Positions 1-5,336 of a stretch of DNA of 9,907 bases are shown one piece after another. This DNA comes from an uncultured Schwartzia sp. Its GTDB lineage: Bacteria > Bacillota > Negativicutes > Selenomonadales > Selenomonadaceae. Position numbers and translations under genes: made by a program. The stretch covers positions 1 through 9,907 of the forward strand of contig CAJPQU010000074.1 in NCBI GenBank assembly GCA_905372875.1, given 5' to 3'. The first letter of the stretch is position 1. Every line of letters begins with the position of its first letter. Below the pieces are notes generated by a model that saw only the letters and a list, made by a program, of their open reading frames with translations, made no database searches and had not been told where the DNA came from.

Positions 1-276
1 CCTGAAGGCGAAACTTTTTTGATGTTGCAGCGGCGGGCTATGGATAAAATTCACGAGATTCGCGCGGAAAATGAGGGTAAAAACGTAGCTGTCGTCGCAC
101 ATGGCGCAATCAGCAAAGCAATTCTAACGGCGCTTCTTCACATTCCCCTCCATTATGTCTGGATGCTGCGGCAAGATAATACGGCAGTGAATATCCTTCG
201 GTTTGACGATGAATTTGTGTCAGTGGAGCTTCTCAACGGCATTTCCCACCTGGATCGGCCTTCCCTGGGACTATAA
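1..276 (+). CDS. Histidine phosphatase family protein (phosphoglycerate mutase-like), 3' part
   Basis: The reading frame is open from the first base, so the start lies upstream; 91 residues and the stop remain. The fragment opens with PEGET, matching the P-x-GE-(S/T) segment that carries the acidic catalytic residue in GpmB/CobC/PhoE-type enzymes. It then has VAVVAHGAISKAIL, where the His of AHG is the second core histidine of the family. The region LRQDNTAVNILRFDDE matches the usual C-terminal 'L-DN-sv-vl-f' strand, followed by a normal short tail, so the 3' end looks intact. The phosphohistidine RHG motif would be upstream and is not visible. Members dephosphorylate small phosphorylated metabolites (alpha-ribazole-5-phosphate, sugar phosphates) or act as mutases; the substrate cannot be assigned from this piece. 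The next gene, uppP, is 242 bases downstream and has its own promoter-like sequence, so the two probably lie in separate transcripts. Confidence 0.85.
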   Translation, partial: PEGETFLMLQRRAMDKIHEIRAENEGKNVAVVAHGAISKAILTALLHIPLHYVWMLRQDNTAVNILRFDDEFVSVELLNGISHLDRPSLGL

Positions 277-382
277 AGTGTTCAATATTATCATATTTCG
301 GAAAAGCAATAGATTTGCTGGTTGTATCAGCTCGCATGGTTCTGGAATTTCTCACAGAATTTTGCGAAGGACTTAAAACGGG

Positions 383-427
383 CACTGACAAGGAGCCGTT
401 GCGAAAAGCGACGGCTCCTTGTCAGTG
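383..427. repeat. Strong perfect hairpin between phosphatase gene and uppP
   Basis: The left arm CACTGACAAGGAGCCGT (383-399) is exactly complementary to the right arm ACGGCTCCTTGTCAGTG (411-427). The stem continues inward through one G-U pair and two G-C pairs to a GAAAA loop (403-407), giving about 20 stacked pairs. The position, 106 bases after the phosphatase stop and about 45 bases before the uppP promoter, suits a transcription terminator. However, the bases after the stem on the plus strand are GGGGAAAAGC, with no U-tract, and on the minus strand only a short TTTT follows after a few bases. It may be a terminator of atypical form, an mRNA 3'-end stabiliser, or a copy of an interspersed palindrome. 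Confidence 0.75.
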
Positions 428-449
428 GGGGAAAAGCATAAGACTTTAT

Positions 450-478
450 TTTTCCTTCCCTATTGGATGTGTTATAAT
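450..478 (+). promoter_or_regulatory. Probable extended -10 sigma-A promoter for uppP
   Basis: A perfect TATAAT (473-478) is preceded by TGT (470-472), giving the TGn extended -10 signature. With a 17-base spacer the -35 position reads TTTTCC (450-455), a weak match that an extended -10 can compensate. Transcription would start near 485, about 34 bases before the GTG chosen for uppP. This supports that start and argues that the reading frame open further upstream is not translated. Confidence 0.65.
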
Positions 479-507
479 GGGACGCGTGTCAGAGTATTTT
501 TTACGTT

Positions 508-514
508 GGGGTGA
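508..514 (+). promoter_or_regulatory. Ribosome binding site deciding the uppP start
   Basis: GGGGTGA sits 4 bases before GTG at 519 and resembles the 3' half of AGGAGGTGA. Together with the promoter at 470-478 it fixes the start at 519 rather than at one of the in-frame codons upstream, such as TTG 315 or ATG 336. Confidence 0.6.
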
Positions 515-518
515 AATC

Positions 519-1361
519 GTGGACTTGACATTGGTTGAGTTGTTTAAAACAGTACTATTAGGGATCGTGGAGGGGGTGACGGAATGGTTGCCTATCAGCA
601 GCACGGGTCATATGATCTTAGTGGATGAGTTTATCACGTTAGAGGTTTCCAAGGCCTTTATGGATATGTTTTTGGTAGTTATCCAGCTGGGAGCCATCCT
701 GGCAGTAGTGGTGTTACATTTTGAACGCCTGAATCCTTTTTCTGCCTGGAAAAGCCGACAGGAGCGGCGGCAGACTTTCGCGCTGTGGTATAAGGTGCTT
801 CTGGCTTGCTTACCCGCTGCTCTCATTGGGCTGGTGGCTAATAAATACATGGAAGAACATTTTATGACCGCACCCGTAGTAGCGTTTACGCTGATCCTCT
901 ACGGTGTTTTGTTCATTATCGTGGAGAATTACAATGCTAAGCGTTCGCCCCGCATTACGGACTTAGTGAATCTGGATTATCGTACCGCTCTCATCATCGG
1001 TTTTTTTCAAGTACTGGCACTGGTGCCGGGAACGTCACGGTCGGGGGCTACAATCCTGGGGGGGATACTCTTTGGCGCGTCCCGGTATGTGGCGGCGGAA
1101 TTTACTTTTTTCCTCGCTATTCCCATTATGTTTGGAGCCAGCTTATTGAAAATGGTAAAATTTGGCTGGCACTATTCGAGTGCGGAAGTCATGATCATGG
1201 TCATCGGTATGGGCACGGCGTTTATCGTGTCTATTCTCTCTATTAAATTTTTGCTGCGGTACATAAAGTTTAATGATTTTAAGGTCTTTGGCTGGTATCG
1301 GATCATACTGGGCGGCCTTGTGCTGGCGTACCAGTTTTTCGTTGGCGATCCAACGAAGTAA
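519..1361 (+). CDS. uppP: Undecaprenyl-diphosphate phosphatase (BacA family)
   Basis: This integral membrane enzyme dephosphorylates undecaprenyl pyrophosphate to the monophosphate lipid carrier used for peptidoglycan and other envelope polymers; higher dosage is associated with bacitracin resistance. From GTG 519 the protein has 280 residues, the usual family length. The first signature is GIVEGVTEWLPISSTGH with E18, E22, S27, S28 and H31. The second is PGTSRSGAT at residues 170-178, with catalytic-site S173 and R174. Several long hydrophobic stretches (about residues 49-68, 93-107, 118-137, 155-169, 186-200, 210-232 and 250-274) match the multi-helix topology of the family. The frame is open for 68 more codons upstream, but that stretch contains the hairpin and promoter and has no similarity to UppP N-termini. 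A terminator-like structure begins inside the last codons. Confidence 0.96.
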   Translation: MDLTLVELFKTVLLGIVEGVTEWLPISSTGHMILVDEFITLEVSKAFMDMFLVVIQLGAILAVVVLHFERLNPFSAWKSRQERRQTFALWYKVLLACLPAALIGLVANKYMEEHFMTAPVVAFTLILYGVLFIIVENYNAKRSPRITDLVNLDYRTALIIGFFQVLALVPGTSRSGATILGGILFGASRYVAAEFTFFLAIPIMFGASLLKMVKFGWHYSSAEVMIMVIGMGTAFIVSILSIKFLLRYIKFNDFKVFGWYRIILGGLVLAYQFFVGDPTK

Positions 1362-1385
1362 GCGCTTGCATTCTCTTCGTTTTTT
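1352..1385 (+). terminator. Possible weak intrinsic terminator after uppP
   Basis: AACGAAG (1352-1358, last codons of uppP) is complementary to CTTCGTT (1375-1381), and a run of six T's occupies 1380-1385. The stem is only 7 bp with a 16-base loop that contains the self-complementary AAGCGCTT, so termination would be partial at best. If real it would partly separate uppP from pth. Confidence 0.4.
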
Positions 1386-1405
1386 AATCGGCAGAGGAAA
1401 TTTTT

Positions 1406-1540
1406 ATGAATTCCATGTCGCATGCAGGAGATCACCGGGGCAATTATAGGAAGAGCATTTCGCGAAGGGAGCGTAAGAAAAGTGAAACTCATTGCTGGCC
1501 TGGGCAATCCCGGTTCCGAATATGCAACAACGAAACATAA
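1406..1540 (+). CDS. Possible small basic ORF overlapping the pth start (44 aa)
   Basis: ATG 1406 is preceded by AGAGG (1393-1397) at an 8-base spacing, a better ribosome site than pth itself shows. The frame runs 44 codons and ends at TAA 1538-1540, about 55 bases inside pth in a different frame. The peptide begins MNSMSHAGDHRGNYRKSIS, continues with an Arg/Lys-rich run (RRERKK) and has two cysteines near the end. I recognise no family. Translation of this frame would carry ribosomes across the pth GTG at 1482, so it could act as a coupling or leader ORF, or it could be chance. Confidence 0.25.
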   Translation: MNSMSHAGDHRGNYRKSISRRERKKSETHCWPGQSRFRICNNET

Positions 1541-2108
1541 TGTGGGTTTTATGCTAGTGGATGCACTGGCCAGACAGCTGGGCGTGGAAAATTGGAAAAC
1601 GAAACAGGACGCGTTGGTGGCGGAAACACGAATTGGCAGGGAAAAGGTACTTTTGGTGAAGCCGCTGACCTATATGAATGATAGTGGTCGCGCCATTGGG
1701 CCGCTCCTCGCATGGTATAAACTGGCGCCGGATGATTTGGTGGTCATTCATGATGATATGGATCTCCCGGTGGGGATGGTTCGTATTCGAAAAAAAGGGA
1801 GCGCTGGGGGACATAATGGGATGAAGTCGATCCTATACCATGTTCAAGAGGAGAATTTTCCGCGGGTTCGCATCGGTATTGGCCGTCCTCCCCAAGGATG
1901 GACCGTCATTCGGCATGTGCTGTCGCCTTTTTCGGCCGAAGATAGCTCTCGTATTGCGGCGGCTATCGAGTATCTCGTTCCGGCAGTGGTGTGCATCGTA
2001 ACGGACGGGGTGGATTTAGCCATGAATCGATTCAATCCTGTCAAGCGAAAGAAATTGTCGGGGATATCTGATGTTCCGATAACGGAGGAAAGGCGGCCGC
2101 TTTCGTAG
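1482..2108 (+). CDS. pth: Peptidyl-tRNA hydrolase
   Basis: Pth cleaves the ester bond of peptidyl-tRNAs that drop off ribosomes and so recycles tRNA in the cytoplasm. From GTG 1482 the protein has 208 residues. It carries GLGNPGSEYATTKHNVGF with N9 and catalytic H19, then LVKPLTYMNDSG with N66, then VIHDDMDLP with D91, then GSAGGHNGMKSI with N112. These correspond to E. coli N10, H20, N68, D93 and N114, so all known active-site residues are present. The tail after AMNRFNP is about 20 residues longer than in many homologues and ends in a basic segment. The start rests on homology (VKLIAGLGNPG). The nearest purine-rich site, GAAGGGAG (1464-1471), is 10 bases away. An in-frame ATG at 1422 would add 20 residues but has no ribosome site. 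The next gene follows after 34 bases. Confidence 0.95.
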   Translation: MKLIAGLGNPGSEYATTKHNVGFMLVDALARQLGVENWKTKQDALVAETRIGREKVLLVKPLTYMNDSGRAIGPLLAWYKLAPDDLVVIHDDMDLPVGMVRIRKKGSAGGHNGMKSILYHVQEENFPRVRIGIGRPPQGWTVIRHVLSPFSAEDSSRIAAAIEYLVPAVVCIVTDGVDLAMNRFNPVKRKKLSGISDVPITEERRPLS

Positions 2109-2126
2109 GATAATGCCGGTAAAGAC

Positions 2127-2132
2127 GAGGAG
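2127..2132 (+). promoter_or_regulatory. Ribosome binding site deciding the radical SAM start
   Basis: GAGGAG lies 10 bases before ATG 2143. The upstream in-frame ATG 2113 has only AGGA two bases away, overlapping the pth stop codon, which is too close to serve as a ribosome site. This favours 2143. Confidence 0.5.
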
Positions 2133-2142
2133 AAAAAGGGGT

Positions 2143-3384
2143 ATGGGAGAACGGATTACCGCGTTGTACGCGGCTCCCGATGGAAAAATTTATGACGCAC
2201 CGGGGATTGTAGCCTTGGGCCGAAGCGGCGAAACATGGAGGGATCTCACGCCCGAGGACCTTATTCCGTTACCAGAAGGGGCTGATTTGATGTTTCTCCC
2301 CGAGCGTCGGGCTGTTGGCCGGGACCGCGCGGGGGCGTTTATGTCTCTTCCCGGGCAAGCCGTATCGGCGATTTTACCGGCGGGATATACCAGAATTTAC
2401 CTCCCCGCTTTTCAGCGGAAAAAAAGAGCGGCGGTACTGCCCCTTTACGGCTATACGGCGGTGGCTCTCTACCGGAATCAGCTTTATGCGGCGGCGATAC
2501 GTACTGACAATGATGATTTTTGGAACCCGAAACACTATAACACCCGCGGCCTGAAAAAGCGTATCCAGCAGACGAAGGCAGCGCTGCCAGGCAATCGGTT
2601 AGTAGAACATTTAGCCCGCTGCGCGCTTGCATACCACTGCTGTACGGCACAAAATCTTTTCTATCACCGGTGGGAAGCTGGACTCCCGGCTTCTTCCGTC
2701 TGCAATGCTAACTGCTTGGGATGTATTTCCTTACAGCCGGCCGAATGCTGCCCATCGCCGCAGGAACGAATAAAATTTTTCCCTACGGCGGAGGAGATTG
2801 CTGCGCTGGGGATATATCATTTGTCCTCGGCTCCGGAAGCGATCGTAAGCTTCGGGCAGGGGTGTGAAGGGGAGCCGTCGCTGGCGGCGGATACCGTTGC
2901 AGAGAGTATTCGCCGGATACGCGCCCAGACGACAGCGGGGCAGATTAACATGAACTCCAACGCCGGGTATACGATGGGGATAAAAAAGATTGTTGATGCG
3001 GGACTTGATTCCTTAAGGGTGAGCATCATCAGCGCCAATAGCGCCAATTATGCCACTTACTATCGGGCACAATATACACTTGATGCAGTGAAGGCATCCC
3101 TTCGCTATGCCCTGGAAAAAAAGGTCTATGTATCCCTCAATCTATTATATTTTCCGGGGTTTAATGATCGAGCGGACGAGGCCGCGGCTTGGTGTGATTT
3201 TTTACGGGAATTACCGGTGCAGATGATTCAAGTCCGTAATTTGAATCTGGATCCAGATGTTTTCTGGGGTAGCGTGCCGCATACGAACGACAAAGCGTTA
3301 GGTACGCGGCGTTTTCTTCGATTATTACAGGACGAAAATCCTCATCTGTTTATCGGCAGTTTCAGCCATTATCGGGAGAAATAA
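2143..3384 (+). CDS. Radical SAM protein of unknown function
   Basis: From ATG 2143 the protein has 413 residues; ATG 2113 would add ten. The cluster-binding motif CNANCLGC (C187, C191, C194) is the canonical CX3CX2C that holds a [4Fe-4S] cluster for reductive cleavage of S-adenosylmethionine. It is followed by FGQGCEGEPSL near residue 240, which matches the glycine-rich GxGEP SAM-binding strand. Later segments (SLRVSIIS, VYVSLNLLYFPGFND) fit the remaining strands of the partial TIM barrel. About 185 residues precede the motif and contain LTPEDLIPLPEGADLMFLP, a region that does not look like a known auxiliary domain to me. Additional cysteines flank the motif (CC near 166-167, CC near 202-203, C241), but no classic SPASM or twitch pattern is evident. 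The substrate is unknown. It follows pth by 34 bases and precedes a CheR-type methyltransferase by 86 bases, so co-transcription is plausible. Confidence 0.88.
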   Translation: MGERITALYAAPDGKIYDAPGIVALGRSGETWRDLTPEDLIPLPEGADLMFLPERRAVGRDRAGAFMSLPGQAVSAILPAGYTRIYLPAFQRKKRAAVLPLYGYTAVALYRNQLYAAAIRTDNDDFWNPKHYNTRGLKKRIQQTKAALPGNRLVEHLARCALAYHCCTAQNLFYHRWEAGLPASSVCNANCLGCISLQPAECCPSPQERIKFFPTAEEIAALGIYHLSSAPEAIVSFGQGCEGEPSLAADTVAESIRRIRAQTTAGQINMNSNAGYTMGIKKIVDAGLDSLRVSIISANSANYATYYRAQYTLDAVKASLRYALEKKVYVSLNLLYFPGFNDRADEAAAWCDFLRELPVQMIQVRNLNLDPDVFWGSVPHTNDKALGTRRFLRLLQDENPHLFIGSFSHYREK

Positions 3385-3396
3385 TATTTTAAAATA
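3385..3396. repeat. 12-bp AT palindrome between radical SAM gene and cheR
   Basis: TATTTTAAAATA is a perfect loopless palindrome directly after the radical SAM stop codon, inside a strongly AT-rich stretch (3380-3411). It may be a protein-binding site or an AT-rich promoter-proximal element. No convincing -35/-10 pair could be assigned around it. Confidence 0.3.
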
Positions 3397-3454
3397 AAAA
3401 AGGATTTTAAGGTTTGAAGTTGAATTTTTACGAAAGGGGAAGCATCAGTATTTT

Positions 3455-3462
3455 GAGAGGAG
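3455..3462 (+). promoter_or_regulatory. Ribosome binding site deciding the cheR start
   Basis: GAGAGGAG ends 8 bases before ATG 3471, an ideal spacing. It fixes the start there rather than at the in-frame TTG 3414, which would add 19 residues outside the conserved domain. Confidence 0.75.
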
Positions 3463-3470
3463 ACTGGGTT

Positions 3471-4253
3471 ATGGATGAAAAGGATTGGATTGAATTTAAG
3501 CGAAAATTGAAGAGTAAGACCGACATTGATCTTGATCTATATAAAGAACCTCAGATGAAACGCCGCATTGGGAATTTAGTAACCCGGAGCAACGCTAAGT
3601 CCTTTGTGGAGTATTTCGAAAACGTAGCGAAGGATAAGGATGAATTTGCCGCCTTCATTGAATACCTCACGATTAACGTATCCGAGTTCTACCGCACGCC
3701 GGACAAATTTGCGAAATTGGAGACGGATGTTATTCCCGACCTTTTGAAGCGCTCGTCAAAGCTCAATATTTGGAGCGCGGGTTGTTCCATCGGGGCGGAG
3801 CCATACTCACTGTCCATGATCATGAAGGAGATAACACCGGGGAAACGTCATCGGATATTGGCAACGGATTTGGACATTGAAATCCTGGCGAAGGCGAAAA
3901 AAGGCGTTTACATGGAAAATGAAATCAAGAGTCTTTCTCCGGAGCGTCGGCAAAAGTATTTTGATAAGCTACCGGACGATAAATATGCCGTTAAGGAAGA
4001 TGTCAAGAGTTGTATTGAATTTAAGCGGCATAATCTCCTCAAAGATCCCTTTGAAAAGGATTTTGATTTGATTTTGTGCCGAAATGTGGTCATTTATTTT
4101 ACCGAGGAAGCAAAGGATCAGCTGTATACTCGCTTTTTTGAAGCGCTCAAACCGGGAGGGATCCTTTTTGTGGGGGCGACGGAAGCGATTTTGAATTTCC
4201 GGAAGATGGGATATACCAGCTATCAACCTTTTTTCTATCAGCGGCCTTTGTGA
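3471..4253 (+). CDS. cheR: CheR-family protein-glutamate O-methyltransferase
   Basis: CheR enzymes transfer the methyl group of S-adenosylmethionine to glutamates of chemoreceptors. From ATG 3471 the protein has 260 residues, a full-length CheR. An N-terminal helical domain (about 1-75) ends in INVSEFYRTP, with R75 at the conserved SAM-site arginine. The Rossmann domain begins with WSAGCSIGAEPYSL (101-114), continues with ATDLDIEIL (D133, D135 contact the ligand), then LCRNVVIYF (202-210) and LKPGGILFVGATE. The motif has GAEP where many CheRs have GEEP, a mild change. No receptor, cheA, cheB, cheW or flagellar gene is in the window, so this is an isolated copy here and its substrate may not be a chemoreceptor. 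No terminator is visible after it, and the next gene starts after 68 bases. Confidence 0.93.
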   Translation: MDEKDWIEFKRKLKSKTDIDLDLYKEPQMKRRIGNLVTRSNAKSFVEYFENVAKDKDEFAAFIEYLTINVSEFYRTPDKFAKLETDVIPDLLKRSSKLNIWSAGCSIGAEPYSLSMIMKEITPGKRHRILATDLDIEILAKAKKGVYMENEIKSLSPERRQKYFDKLPDDKYAVKEDVKSCIEFKRHNLLKDPFEKDFDLILCRNVVIYFTEEAKDQLYTRFFEALKPGGILFVGATEAILNFRKMGYTSYQPFFYQRPL

Positions 4254-4321
4254 TGGGTTAACAGCGCTGCTTGTCCGAAGCGCAGCTCGCATAGGTTCCT
4301 GAAAAGGCGGTGTGTCCGGTG

Positions 4322-5293
4322 ATGTACGCAAACCCACCCATGGAACAGATTTTCCCCGAGGCGCTGCGGGGTGTTCAATTGGAGCGATTGAAGAAGACCC
4401 TCTCTTGGGCGGGGAAGAAAAGCCCTTTGTATCGAAACAAGTTCCGCGACTGCCAAATAGAACAGGCAGACATAGTATCTTTAGAAGATTTAGAGCGATT
4501 CCCTTTCACCACACTTGAAGAATTGCAGCAGCTTCCCGCCGCTGATTTTTTGACACTGCCATACAGCAGCATTGTTCGGGTGAGTTTATGGGAACATCCT
4601 CAGCACATGATTCGTCTGTATACAGCGGGCGACGTAACGGTGCATGTGGAAATGATGGCCCGCGTGCTGACGGCGGCGGGGGTTCATCACGCTTCTGTGG
4701 TGGGAATTTTAGGCGATATGGCAGACAGCGGTCTCATGGACACACAGTACGCATTGGAACTCTTAGGAGCTACGGCGGTTCCTCTCAGTACCGAATATGA
4801 GCGAGTGATTCGACTGATGGATGATGTCGGGATTGATACGATCATTGGTTCGTCGCGGCGGGTTTTGCGCTTGGTGGTGCAGGCCCAGGCTGCAGGACGG
4901 GATATCGCAGAGTATCCTGTCGGGAAGATCCTGTGCCTCAGTGAGACGCTCAATACACCGCTTAAAAACCATATTGAGAAGCGGACGAAGACCCGAGTTT
5001 ACAATCTTTTTTCTTCGGCGGAATTTGGTTGCTTAGGGATGCTTTATCCTTGTGATGCTCATGCCGGGCAGCATTTTCAGGAAGATTATTTCTATCCGGA
5101 GATTGTGGCATTTGGAGGTAGTGAGATTATTCGCGAACCCGGGAGGATGGGGGAATTGGTGGTGACGACTCTGACGGCGGAAGCGATGCCTGTTATTCGC
5201 GGCCGTACCGGACAGACGGTCATGCGAGAAGCTGTTCCGTGTGCTTGCGGGCGCACGTTATTGCGATTGACAACGCCATTAGGGACGATCTAA
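4322..5293 (+). CDS. Degenerate phenylacetate-CoA-ligase-like (AMP-binding fold) protein
   Basis: The 323-residue protein aligns by eye with PaaK-type adenylate-forming ligases. Matching parts are the N-terminal ERLKKTLSWAGKKSPLYRNKF, the linker FPFTTLEELQQLP, the segment EMMARVLTAAGV, NLFSSAEFG (the YGLSE-like motif, E kept), GRMGELVVTTLTAEAMPVIRG, and PCACGRTLLRL at 306-316. Two things are missing. The ATP-binding SSGTTGKP loop expected after IVRV (residues 84-87) is replaced by SLWEHPQHMIRLY. The C-terminal AMP_C_2 domain of about 100 residues is absent, the protein ending right after CGRT. The catalytic RxRTxD is RGRTGQ (293-298), so the usual acidic residue is also gone. The gene is otherwise intact, so it may be a pseudoenzyme rather than a recent pseudogene. 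ATG 4322 was chosen with AGGCGG (4305-4310) as ribosome site; GTG 4310 and ATG 4340 are alternatives. A terminator overlaps its stop. Confidence 0.75.
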   Translation: MYANPPMEQIFPEALRGVQLERLKKTLSWAGKKSPLYRNKFRDCQIEQADIVSLEDLERFPFTTLEELQQLPAADFLTLPYSSIVRVSLWEHPQHMIRLYTAGDVTVHVEMMARVLTAAGVHHASVVGILGDMADSGLMDTQYALELLGATAVPLSTEYERVIRLMDDVGIDTIIGSSRRVLRLVVQAQAAGRDIAEYPVGKILCLSETLNTPLKNHIEKRTKTRVYNLFSSAEFGCLGMLYPCDAHAGQHFQEDYFYPEIVAFGGSEIIREPGRMGELVVTTLTAEAMPVIRGRTGQTVMREAVPCACGRTLLRLTTPLGTI

Positions 5294-5310
5294 TGGCTTA
5301 TTTTCTTTTT
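5275..5310 (+). terminator. Intrinsic terminator overlapping the ligase-like gene's stop
   Basis: GCCATTAG (5275-5282) pairs perfectly with CTAATGGC (5290-5297) around a 7-base loop, with a possible extra G-U pair. TTATTTTCTTTTT follows at 5298-5310. The TAA stop (5291-5293) is part of the right arm. This is the clearest terminator in the window and probably ends the transcript containing the radical SAM, CheR and ligase-like genes. Only 26 bases separate it from the ilvD start. Confidence 0.75.
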
Positions 5311-5322
5311 ATCAATTAAGAG

Positions 5323-5330
5323 AGGAGGGG
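5323..5330 (+). promoter_or_regulatory. Strong ilvD ribosome binding site
   Basis: AGGAGGGG lies 6 bases before ATG 5337, one of the strongest ribosome sites in the window, which suggests high translation of ilvD. No -35/-10 pair is evident between the preceding terminator and this site. Confidence 0.7.
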
Positions 5331-5336
5331 ACGGAT

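Noticed and set aside
315..518. In-frame N-terminal extension of uppP by 68 codons
   Set aside because: It spans the hairpin and the TATAAT promoter, has no UppP-like sequence, and the GTG at 519 has a ribosome site and gives the normal family length.
4254..4321. Imperfect inverted repeat after cheR (GCGCT / AGCGC around 4264-4284)
   Set aside because: Only 5 paired bases with mismatched flanks and no U-tract, so it does not qualify as a terminator.
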